The notes beneath the pieces were generated by a model. That model was given only the letters and a program-made list of their open reading frames with translations, was not told the DNA's origin and searched no databases. From Sulfurimonas sp. (lineage in GTDB: Bacteria; Campylobacterota; Campylobacteria; Campylobacterales; Sulfurimonadaceae): a stretch of DNA of 10,103 nucleotides. The translations under genes and the position numbers were made by a program. The stretch covers positions 1-10,103 of the forward strand of contig JAFLJZ010000144.1 in assembly GCA_022712775.1 (NCBI GenBank). Direction: 5' to 3'. Positions 1 to 6,396 of this stretch are shown here, piece after piece; position 1 is the first letter of the stretch; every line of letters begins with the position of its first letter.

Positions 1-2
1 TT

Positions 3-167
3 TCAACAAAAGACGAAAAGAATGGAACAGGCTTAGGTCTTTATATGTCAAAGACAATAATTGAGAATCATCATGATGGAAAGTTTTATGCGCGAAATAC
101 AGATTCGGGTATATGCTTTTATATAGAGTTTAATTTTAAAGGAGATAATAATGCAAATAGACAATAA
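3..167 (+). CDS. Sensor histidine kinase, C-terminal end only (partial)
   Basis: Only the last 54 codons of this gene are in the window; it runs off the left edge and stops with TAA at 165-167. The visible part begins S-T-K-D-E-K-N and contains [16 protein letters not shown], the G2 box of the histidine kinase ATPase domain (HATPase_c), which closes over ATP. The protein ends about 40 residues later, as is usual when the kinase core is the C-terminal domain. Its last 17 bases overlap the start of the response regulator at 151 in another frame, so the two are almost certainly co-transcribed and translationally coupled as a two-component pair. The sensing domain is outside the window, so the stimulus cannot be named. 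Confidence 0.88.
   Translation, partial: STKDEKNGTGLGLYMSKTIIENHHDGKFYARNTDSGICFYIEFNFKGDNNANRQ
138..144 (+). promoter_or_regulatory. Ribosome binding site of the response regulator
   Basis: AAAGGAG lies 6 nt before the ATG at 151 and inside the coding sequence of the upstream kinase. It supports the 151 start and coupling of the two genes. Confidence 0.8.
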
Positions 168-1209
168 AATAATTTTAAAATATTCAGAAAATATAAGTGT
201 ACTTTATGCGGAGGATGATGAGTTGCTTCGCAGTTCTATGGGTAAAATATTTTCTAAGTATTTTAAAAATATTGATATTACTTTAGATGGAAAAGAGGCT
301 TTAAACAAATATTTATCCTATGAAAAAGAAAATAATAAACACTATGATTTACTAATTACCGATATAAATATGCCAAATATGAATGGTTTAGAATTAAGTG
401 AAGAAGTTCTTCGTATCAATGAAGCTCAGTCGATAATATTTTTAACAGCCTTTAATGAGAATGAATATTTAAGTAAAGCGATTGAACTTGGTGTGGATGG
501 ATTCTTGACAAAACCACTTAATTCTAAACAATTTCAACGAGTTCTTTATAAAGTCACAAAAGCGATTCATGAAACTAATGACTTAGATACCTATTATAAA
601 GAGGTTGATAGCTTAAATATAAAACTTGAAGAACAAAATGCTGAATTAACTAAATCACTTAGAATTCTTGATACCATGGTTTATAAAGAGGGTATTTCAA
701 AACAAAAAGATAAAAAAATAAAGAAAAAGGATACCCAACAAGAACAAATTGAGAAATATGATCTTGAACAGCTTGTTGAACTTAAAACTGAAGACCTCTA
801 TGAATTAGAAGAGCTTCAAATTGAAATTGATATAGCAGTTATATCTGTATTAGAAACTAATGATACAGATGTCTCTGTACCTATAATAATAGCGAGACTT
901 AGTCGTTTTTCAAGTATTATATCCCCTTATGGATTTATAAAAGATGTCGGGTATGCTATATCTGAATTGGTACATATTATGAAAAATAATAATCTTCCGG
1001 AAAATGAAGAACAGGTGAATTCTATTTTTATTTTTTTAGAATCTTTTACCTTTGTTTTAAAAAAATGGAACGAGAACATCATGTCAAGCGACTTAGAAGG
1101 AATCAAGTTCTTAGAACCATCAATTTTAAGTGATTTGAGTATGATATCATCTATGTGGCTAAATCAATTTGATGATGAAGCAGATGATTCAGAGATTGAG
1201 TTTTTCTAA
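151..1209 (+). CDS. Response regulator: receiver domain, coiled coil and unrecognised C-terminal domain
   Basis: The protein has 352 residues. Residues about 14-135 form a canonical CheY-like receiver: acidic cluster E21-D22-D23, phospho-acceptor D71 in [11 protein letters not shown], conserved T99 and K121 followed by P122. It should accept phosphate from the kinase whose gene overlaps its start. Residues about 145-225 are very rich in Glu, Lys and Gln and look like a long coiled coil, with a lysine cluster near 185-195. The C-terminal part, about 226-352, is predicted helical, ends in an acidic tail, and shows no DNA-binding helix-turn-helix, GGDEF, EAL, HD-GYP or kinase motifs. It is therefore more likely to act by protein contacts than as a transcription factor, but this is inference. 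The start is set by a strong Shine-Dalgarno sequence. The next gene begins 50 bp downstream with its own promoter-like motif, so whether they share a transcript is unclear. Confidence 0.9.
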   Translation: MQIDNKIILKYSENISVLYAEDDELLRSSMGKIFSKYFKNIDITLDGKEALNKYLSYEKENNKHYDLLITDINMPNMNGLELSEEVLRINEAQSIIFLTAFNENEYLSKAIELGVDGFLTKPLNSKQFQRVLYKVTKAIHETNDLDTYYKEVDSLNIKLEEQNAELTKSLRILDTMVYKEGISKQKDKKIKKKDTQQEQIEKYDLEQLVELKTEDLYELEELQIEIDIAVISVLETNDTDVSVPIIIARLSRFSSIISPYGFIKDVGYAISELVHIMKNNNLPENEEQVNSIFIFLESFTFVLKKWNENIMSSDLEGIKFLEPSILSDLSMISSMWLNQFDDEADDSEIEFF

Positions 1210-1245
1210 TAGATTGTGATTTAAAGTATCTATCTTCCTGGAGTT

Positions 1246-1254
1246 TGGTATAAT
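1246..1254 (+). promoter_or_regulatory. Extended -10 promoter motif just before the napL-like gene
   Basis: TGGTATAAT is a perfect extended -10 element (TGn plus TATAAT). It ends 5 nt before the ATG at 1260, so transcription would be expected to start at or next to the start codon. No good -35 hexamer is visible 16-18 bp upstream, which extended -10 promoters tolerate. The nearest GGAG (1240-1243) is 16 nt from the ATG, too far for a normal ribosome site. Confidence 0.55.
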
Positions 1255-1259
1255 TTTTG

Positions 1260-2210
1260 ATGTTTAAATTATATTTTATGATTATTTTTAGTACCTTTGT
1301 CTTTGCACAAACTATTTCTCCCCTTTTTGAATTAAAATCTAGTGGCTTTGTAAGCGATATTGTAGTTGTTGAGGATAAGCTTTATTCATCTACAGATATG
1401 GGAAGTATTGATATATTTGACATCAATTCTAAAAAGATAGTGCATCAGATACTTTTACCACTTGTTACATCCTCTACTACGAATACGCTTCAAGCACCTA
1501 GAATCTTGAGTGTTGATTATTATAATGGCAAGGTTCTTATTCTTAGTATAGGAAGTAAAGGGTATAGGAACCTATGGATATATGAAAACTATAAACTACG
1601 AAATATCGTCAATGAATCTGATAAATATACGATTAAAGAAGCTTGTTTTGTTGATGATGAAAAGATTATTTTTGGAACATTTGGCTCAGATATAGTTCTT
1701 AGAGATACGAAAGAAAAATTCAATGTATACAAGAGTCATATTTCGCAAAGTACTATTGGTGATATACTTCTCAACGATTCTAAAGACACACTTTTTATGG
1801 CAGATGAAAGTGGAACTGTCCTTGAGATAGATGTAATAACCTCAGAGATAATAAACACCTATGATTCCCAAAATGTTGATAATATTTATAGTATCGCTTA
1901 TGCAAATGGTGTTTTAATTACAGGTGGGCAAGATAGACGCGTAGGAGTATATCAAAAGGATGAAAAGGCATATCATATAAAAAGTACTTTTATGGTGCAT
2001 GCAGTTGGGATTACTCCTAGTGGTAAAGTCGGGGCATACTCAAATGGAAATACTGAAAAAATCCATCTTTTTAATACTGCGACGAAAAAAGAAATAGGTG
2101 TTTTAATTGGGCATAAGAGCAATATAATTAAGATAGTTTTTATAAATGAAAGAAGAATGATAAGTATAGACCAGACACAAAGAATATTGGTCTGGGATAT
2201 ATCTTTTTAG
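1260..2210 (+). CDS. Secreted WD40-like beta-propeller protein, NapL-like
   Basis: The protein has 316 residues from the ATG at 1260; a TTG directly before it is possible but unneeded. The N-terminus (MFKLYFMIIFSTFVFA, then Q) is a Sec signal peptide with likely cleavage after FA, placing the protein in the periplasm. The rest is a series of four-stranded, WD40-like blades: LYSSTDMGSIDIFD near the start, VLITGGQDRRVGVY in the middle, and a last blade ending in ILVWDISF after IGHKSN. The early section, including GYRNLWIY, resembles NapL, a propeller protein encoded in Campylobacterota periplasmic nitrate reductase (nap) operons whose exact role is unsettled. No other nap gene is present here, so this may be a stand-alone paralogue or simply a NapL-like propeller. 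It is convergent with the copper receptor gene, and their stop codons overlap by 4 bp. Confidence 0.72.
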   Translation: MFKLYFMIIFSTFVFAQTISPLFELKSSGFVSDIVVVEDKLYSSTDMGSIDIFDINSKKIVHQILLPLVTSSTTNTLQAPRILSVDYYNGKVLILSIGSKGYRNLWIYENYKLRNIVNESDKYTIKEACFVDDEKIIFGTFGSDIVLRDTKEKFNVYKSHISQSTIGDILLNDSKDTLFMADESGTVLEIDVITSEIINTYDSQNVDNIYSIAYANGVLITGGQDRRVGVYQKDEKAYHIKSTFMVHAVGITPSGKVGAYSNGNTEKIHLFNTATKKEIGVLIGHKSNIIKIVFINERRMISIDQTQRILVWDISF

Positions 2211-4222
2211 AATTTGTAGCTTAGGTTTGTGTAAAGGTATCGACCTGGATCGTTGAGTAGCATTACATCGGCTGCACCAGATGAAAGAAGTGTTAAGTCT
2301 GCATATGTATTACTGGTTGCATATGTTTGGTCAAAAACATTGTTAACACCTAAAGTAAATTCAATGTTTTTAGTAAAAGCATGTTTAGCTTTTAAATTAA
2401 GTACAGTCCAAGAACCTAACACTTGCTCACCATTATCACTATCAATCGTATCCCAAGTATCAGATGCTTGAATTTCAGCTCGTATTGTAGAGTTATTCAT
2501 GTATTCATAAGTCACACCGAGAGTTCCTCTTAGTGGTGCCATATCAGCAAGGTTTGTATTTGATTGACCTGCTAAGGCATTGTCTTTTTTACCTCTTTTA
2601 TAAGCTGCACCAGCATCGATTGTTACATCATCACTAGCAAAAAATTCACCACTAAATTCAGCACCATAAACTTTAGCATCTATATTTTGAAAAGCATCTA
2701 CTGTAACACCTTTTTCTATATAAATATAATTACTTAGTCTTGAATAAAAAGTTTTAATTTTAGCGCTAAACATAGAATTTGAAGTTTCATATCCTAAATC
2801 AATTTCTCTATTTGTAGTTTGGTCTAAATTTTCAGTTCCTTGTGAGTTACCACCAAAACCTACAAAGTATAATTCTCTAGCATCTGGAACACGGTTAGCT
2901 TGTCCAAATCCTAAAAATATTTTATTATTTTTGTTTATGTTATATGTAGTTACTAGGTTAGCATTTACACCTGTATATTTATTATCTTGCTGTGCTGGAT
3001 TATTACTTGTTATTTTTGTAGAATCGTATCTTGCTCCAGCTGTAAAATTAAATGCACCAACATTTTTTTCTAATTTAGCGAATACTGCCATATTTTTTGT
3101 TTGTGCATCATCTATACTTTTTCTACCAGTAGGAATATCATTTGCTTCATAATGTCCATCCCATACTCTCTTACTTCCATCTAATCCAAATACAAGCTTT
3201 GAGTTGGCAACATCAAATGTGTTTTTAAGTTTAAGACCTTGCATTTGCGTAGTTAGCCAGTTCTTTTTAGTATTTGTAGTACCTGAAACTCTATAGTCAG
3301 TAGCCATAGGATGATCTACATCTGAGTAGTAATATTGAATATTTACATTTTTGTATGTATCAGTAAGATTATTTACATCATACTCAATACTGTAAATATT
3401 AGAATCATCATATAAGGCATCCATCTTTGAATTTGGATACATTACATTATCACTTCTATTAGCTGTTACACTTAAACGAAGTTCTTGTTCATCAGTAAGA
3501 GTAATAAATGCTTTTGCCATAATACTTTTTTTACTATATGCCTCCATGTCTTTATATGCATCTTGGTATACAGCACCATTTGCTTCAGCTATTTGTGCTG
3601 CAGTTGAGTTTGGGTTTGCAGCTACTTGTAAAGCATTGTTTTTTACTTGTTGAGAGAAAGTATTTCCATCACCATCTTCATACTGGTCACTTTTTTCAGC
3701 TGACCCAGAGACTAGAACACGAATAAAATCATTTCCACCACTTACTGTTGCACCAGCTTTTTTATAACCAAAACTTCCTAATCCAAGACTTATTTCACCA
3801 TGAACTTCTTTAGTAGGTTTTTTTGTTTTTATTTTAACACCACCACTCATAACACCAAAAGTTTCAACATCGTAAGGTCCTTCAGTAACTTCAATTTCTT
3901 CAATTTGATTTGCTAAAATATGTGAAGTAGGGGGATCCATTCTATTAGTACAAGCGCCATAAACCTTTGTACCATCCACTTCTATAGAGATATTATCTCT
4001 TTTTTGACCACGAATTAAAATATCATTTGCTATACCACTACGGCGTACCATATCAATACTTGGAATTTTAACACTTAGTACTTCTGCTATGTCAGCAGAA
4101 ACTTGAGCATTTTGTGCTACTTCAGTTATTACTGTTGATTCAACACCAATCGGAGCTAATTCAATCTCAGCCGCATAAAGAGAAACTATTGCAACTAAAG
4201 ATAATGGGATTATTTTTTTCAT
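2207..4222 (-). CDS. TonB-dependent copper receptor, OprC/NosA type
   Basis: This outer-membrane protein has 671 residues and a Sec signal peptide (about 1-18, cleavage near YAA/E). A TonB-box-like stretch (about 20-30), a plug domain (about 30-135, with ILIRGQ, VDGTKVYGA and VMSGGVKIKTKKP) and a 22-strand-type barrel follow, ending in the outer-membrane signature YLYTNLSYKF with terminal Phe. Two short motifs point to the substrate. The plug has C91-T-N-R-M95 before DPP, and the barrel has H304-P-M306. Together they form the CxxxM / HxM site that binds copper in Pseudomonas OprC; NosA of Pseudomonas stutzeri belongs to the same family and supplies copper for nitrous oxide reductase. Copper import powered by TonB-ExbB-ExbD is the likely role, rather than siderophore uptake. 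No reductase or TonB gene is in the window. A Shine-Dalgarno AAAGG lies 8 nt upstream of the ATG. Confidence 0.88.
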   Translation of the reverse strand: MKKIIPLSLVAIVSLYAAEIELAPIGVESTVITEVAQNAQVSADIAEVLSVKIPSIDMVRRSGIANDILIRGQKRDNISIEVDGTKVYGACTNRMDPPTSHILANQIEEIEVTEGPYDVETFGVMSGGVKIKTKKPTKEVHGEISLGLGSFGYKKAGATVSGGNDFIRVLVSGSAEKSDQYEDGDGNTFSQQVKNNALQVAANPNSTAAQIAEANGAVYQDAYKDMEAYSKKSIMAKAFITLTDEQELRLSVTANRSDNVMYPNSKMDALYDDSNIYSIEYDVNNLTDTYKNVNIQYYYSDVDHPMATDYRVSGTTNTKKNWLTTQMQGLKLKNTFDVANSKLVFGLDGSKRVWDGHYEANDIPTGRKSIDDAQTKNMAVFAKLEKNVGAFNFTAGARYDSTKITSNNPAQQDNKYTGVNANLVTTYNINKNNKIFLGFGQANRVPDARELYFVGFGGNSQGTENLDQTTNREIDLGYETSNSMFSAKIKTFYSRLSNYIYIEKGVTVDAFQNIDAKVYGAEFSGEFFASDDVTIDAGAAYKRGKKDNALAGQSNTNLADMAPLRGTLGVTYEYMNNSTIRAEIQASDTWDTIDSDNGEQVLGSWTVLNLKAKHAFTKNIEFTLGVNNVFDQTYATSNTYADLTLLSSGAADVMLLNDPGRYLYTNLSYKF

Positions 4223-4302
4223 TAAATATACCTTTTATTTATAATGACGAGATAATAGATAATTTTTGTTACATTAGTGTTAATTTTGATATTATTACAT
4301 TC
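4223..4302. promoter_or_regulatory. Divergent control region between copper receptor and small membrane protein genes
   Basis: This 80-bp AT-rich gap must hold the receptor promoter (minus strand) and probably one for the small gene (plus strand). On the minus strand, AAAGG (plus-strand 4231-4235) is the receptor ribosome site, and TATTAT (4252-4257, read on minus) could be a -10 giving a leader of about 22 nt. On the plus strand GATAAT occurs twice in tandem (4251-4256 and 4258-4263), a possible but unproven regulator half-site pair. A plus-strand extended -10 motif lies at 4287-4295. Confidence 0.45.
4287..4295 (+). promoter_or_regulatory. Extended -10-like motif before the 47-residue protein gene
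   Basis: TGATATTAT (TGn plus TATTAT, one mismatch to TATAAT) ends 7 nt before the ATG at 4303. A TTGTTA at 4266-4271 sits 18 bp upstream of the hexamer and could act as a -35. No Shine-Dalgarno is present, so a leaderless transcript is the simplest reading. Confidence 0.4.
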
Positions 4303-4446
4303 ATGAATACAAAAGAGAAAATAAAAAAAATGTTTTTAATAGCCTTAGGTTTTGGTTTAGCTACTTATTTTATTATGAGTGGGTTTGCAATGTTAAATCA
4401 AGAGAGTGACATCTCTAGCGAAGTTCATAGTGACACAATGGAGTGA
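4303..4446 (+). CDS. Small single-pass membrane protein, 47 residues, unrecognised
   Basis: The predicted protein starts MNTKEKIKKMF, has one hydrophobic segment at about residues 10-31 (LIALGFGLATYFIM in its core) and ends with an acidic tail containing two Glu and two Asp near the C-terminus. Lysines before the segment and acids after it predict N-in, C-out topology. I do not recognise the family. It could be a real small gene: it lies alone on the plus strand between divergent and convergent neighbours, starts in the intergenic gap, and has a promoter-like motif just upstream. Against it are the lack of a Shine-Dalgarno sequence and the antisense overlap of its last 54 bases with the end of the agmatine deiminase gene. 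The frame is open further upstream to 4114, but that part lies antisense inside the receptor gene and is not protein-like. Sharing a control region with the copper receptor makes a metal or respiratory link possible but unproven. Confidence 0.5.
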   Translation: MNTKEKIKKMFLIALGFGLATYFIMSGFAMLNQESDISSEVHSDTME

Positions 4447-5391
4447 GCCATGCTGTTTGATGAGTGTTGTGCAATCTATTGGTACGATAGTTTTCTCTGG
4501 GAAAGTTTTAATGAAAATTTCTAAGGCTTTTTCATCTTCTTTTACATTATAAATAGGGACTAAAACAGCTTTATTTACAAAAAGAAAATTTGCGTAGGTA
4601 GCTGGAAGTCTTTCTTTTTCAAAATAAATAGCCTCAGGCATTGGAAGAGAAATAAGTGTAAGGTTATGCTCTTTTGCATGTTCTTGTAGTTCTTTTTGCA
4701 TAAGTGATAAGTCCTCAAAATGTTCATCTGTTGAATCCTCACATTTTATATACATAATTGTATCCTCGCCTATAAATCTAGCAAGTGTGTCTATATGACT
4801 ATCAGTATCATCACCTGCTAAATACCCATGGTTTAAATAAAGAATTTTTGTAGCACCAAAAAAAGTGTTGAGTTGTTTTGTAATGCTGATAGAATCAAGA
4901 CTAGAGTTTCTATTTTTGTTAAGCATGCATGCTGAGGTTGTAAGAATTATGTCATTTCCATTACTCTCTATAGCTCCACCTTCTAAAACAAAGTCATACG
5001 ATACGATATCTTTGAGGTAAATATTTTTCATAGAATCACTCATAGCATTGTCTTTTTTTGATTCAAACTTATTACCCCACGCGTTAAAAGTAAAGTCTAG
5101 TAAGGTAGTCTCAGAATCTTCTTCAACACAAAGAGTAGAACAATCTCGTGCCCATGTGTCATTGGTCTCATACTCTACAAAATAAAGGTTGTGATGATTG
5201 ATAAATTTTGATTTAACATAAGTAATATCTGCACAGACAATAAAACATTTTTGAAATCTTGCTATGGTATAGATAATATCTATAAATGTGTTTTCCGCTT
5301 CTTCGAGATACTTAGCCCAATCAGTATTTTTATGTGGAAAAATAATCTGAGTAAAACTTTGTTCTTCAAACTCTGCAATTAAACGTTTCAT
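4393..5391 (-). CDS. aguA: Agmatine deiminase family protein (PAD_porph)
   Basis: The protein has 332 residues, close to the usual family length of about 330-370. Members hydrolyse agmatine to N-carbamoylputrescine and ammonia in the cytoplasm, a step to putrescine; related family members act on peptidyl-arginine. The pentein-fold signatures are all present: W80-A-R82-D83, FNAWGNKF (about 103-109), E137-G-G, GDDTDSHID with H199 and D201, and the nucleophile C319 in SLHCVTMNF. No signal peptide is seen, favouring the cytosolic agmatine enzyme. Arginine decarboxylase and N-carbamoylputrescine amidase, needed for a full putrescine route, are not in the window. The gene diverges from alanine racemase with start codons 15 bp apart, and its Shine-Dalgarno AAGGAAG fills that gap. 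Its 3' end overlaps the small membrane protein gene on the opposite strand by 54 bp. Confidence 0.9.
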   Translation of the reverse strand: MKRLIAEFEEQSFTQIIFPHKNTDWAKYLEEAENTFIDIIYTIARFQKCFIVCADITYVKSKFINHHNLYFVEYETNDTWARDCSTLCVEEDSETTLLDFTFNAWGNKFESKKDNAMSDSMKNIYLKDIVSYDFVLEGGAIESNGNDIILTTSACMLNKNRNSSLDSISITKQLNTFFGATKILYLNHGYLAGDDTDSHIDTLARFIGEDTIMYIKCEDSTDEHFEDLSLMQKELQEHAKEHNLTLISLPMPEAIYFEKERLPATYANFLFVNKAVLVPIYNVKEDEKALEIFIKTFPEKTIVPIDCTTLIKQHGSLHCVTMNFARDVTLLI

Positions 5392-5392
5392 T

Positions 5393-5401
5393 TGATATAC
5401 T
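5393..5401 (+). promoter_or_regulatory. Extended -10 promoter motif just before alanine racemase
   Basis: TGATATACT (TGn plus TATACT, one mismatch to TATAAT) ends 5 nt before the ATG at 5407, the same spacing as at the NapL-like gene. The bases just before the ATG (TTCCTT) contain no Shine-Dalgarno; on the other strand they are the ribosome site of agmatine deiminase. Confidence 0.5.
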
Positions 5402-5406
5402 TCCTT
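5400..5406 (-). promoter_or_regulatory. Ribosome binding site of agmatine deiminase
   Basis: Read on the minus strand this is AAGGAAG, 8 nt before the ATG at 5391. It occupies half of the 15-bp gap and overlaps the last two bases of the plus-strand -10 motif. Confidence 0.75.
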
Positions 5407-6396
5407 ATGGCTTATATAACTCTAAATAAAAATAACTTTTTTCATAACCTTGATATTATTGCGAAGAAAACTAAAAGTAAAGATAAAATTGCGTTAGTTT
5501 TAAAAGATAATGCATACGGACATGGACTTCTTGAAATTGCTCAAATGGCACAAGAGTATGGAATCACAAAAGCAGTAGTTCAAGACTATGATGAAGCGAT
5601 GAAAATAGAACCATACTTCGAATATATTTTAATTTTAGCCGATTTTCCTCAAAAAAGTAATGATACATTTAGATATACAATTAATGATATAAATACGATT
5701 CATAAATTTCCTAAAGATACAAAAGTAGAGTTGAAAATAGATACTGGAATGCATAGAAATGGAATCACGCTTGATGAGATTTCGCAAGCAAAACAGATGA
5801 TACAAAAACAAGAGTTATGTCTTGAAGCAATTTTTACACATCATAGAAGTGCTGATGAACTTACTAGTGAATGGTTTTGGCAAAACGAAGTGTTTAAAAA
5901 TGTTAAAAAGCAATTTAAAAACGTACGATTCCATTCTTGTAACTCCGCTGCTCTTTTTCGCCATAGTGAATTTGATGAAGATATCGCACGTGTTGGAATC
6001 GCAGCGTATGGTTGTTTAGAACTTCCTTCCGCATTTGATGAAGTTGCTCTAAAACCTGTTTTATCGCTTTATGCATCGAAAATCTCATCACGAGTTTTAA
6101 AAAAAGGACAGGCTATAGGATATGGGGCAATGTATAGTACTCAAAAAGATGAGTTAGTGAGTACCTACGACTTTGGTTATGGAGATGGATTTTTGAGAAT
6201 GTGCTCAAACAATTTTCTTACCCCAAATGGAAATAAGCTTCTTGGAAGAGTATCTATGGATAATGCATCTTTTATAGGAAATGAAGAAAATCTACTTATT
6301 TTTAATGATGCTAGAATCATGGCAAAGGCGGCAAAAACCATTTCATACGAAGTTCTTACTTCATTAAAAAAGAAACTTAAAAGAGAGGTTATTTAA
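5407..6396 (+). CDS. alr: Alanine racemase (PLP-dependent)
   Basis: The enzyme interconverts L- and D-alanine in the cytoplasm, supplying D-Ala for peptidoglycan. From the ATG at 5407 it has 329 residues, at the short end of the family, and begins with the typical MAYITLNKNNFFHNL. K33 in VLKDNAYGHG is the PLP-binding lysine at the first strand of the TIM-like barrel. IDTGMHRNG and RVGIAAYG are the conserved barrel motifs, and Y239 in GYGAMY is the second catalytic base in the C-terminal domain, followed by FGYGDGFLR and GRVSMDN (usually GRVCMDQ in the family). A TTG five codons upstream keeps the frame open but the ATG matches the family N-terminus. No Shine-Dalgarno precedes it. The 3' end overlaps the convergent GGDEF/EAL gene by 8 bp. 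Confidence 0.93.
   Translation: MAYITLNKNNFFHNLDIIAKKTKSKDKIALVLKDNAYGHGLLEIAQMAQEYGITKAVVQDYDEAMKIEPYFEYILILADFPQKSNDTFRYTINDINTIHKFPKDTKVELKIDTGMHRNGITLDEISQAKQMIQKQELCLEAIFTHHRSADELTSEWFWQNEVFKNVKKQFKNVRFHSCNSAALFRHSEFDEDIARVGIAAYGCLELPSAFDEVALKPVLSLYASKISSRVLKKGQAIGYGAMYSTQKDELVSTYDFGYGDGFLRMCSNNFLTPNGNKLLGRVSMDNASFIGNEENLLIFNDARIMAKAAKTISYEVLTSLKKKLKREVI

Noticed and set aside
1257..1259. TTG start for the NapL-like gene (and TTG at 5392 for alr)
   Set aside because: An ATG follows at once at 1260, and at 5407 the ATG matches the family N-terminus; neither TTG has a Shine-Dalgarno.
2253..3726. Open frames on the plus strand at 2253-2471, 2931-3152 and 3538-3726
   Set aside because: They lie antisense inside the copper receptor gene, and their predicted peptides look like random composition without domains.
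4251..4263. Tandem GATAAT hexamers as a Fur box
   Set aside because: Only two hexamers, with one base between them, in very AT-rich DNA; the receptor motifs point to copper rather than iron, so I do not call a Fur site.
4114..4302. Upstream extension of the 47-residue protein frame
   Set aside because: It is antisense to the receptor signal peptide region, with a low-complexity Leu/Gln-rich translation; the ATG at 4303 gives a sensible membrane protein.
5822..6019. 65-codon frame inside alr
   Set aside because: A different-frame shadow of a well-conserved enzyme gene.
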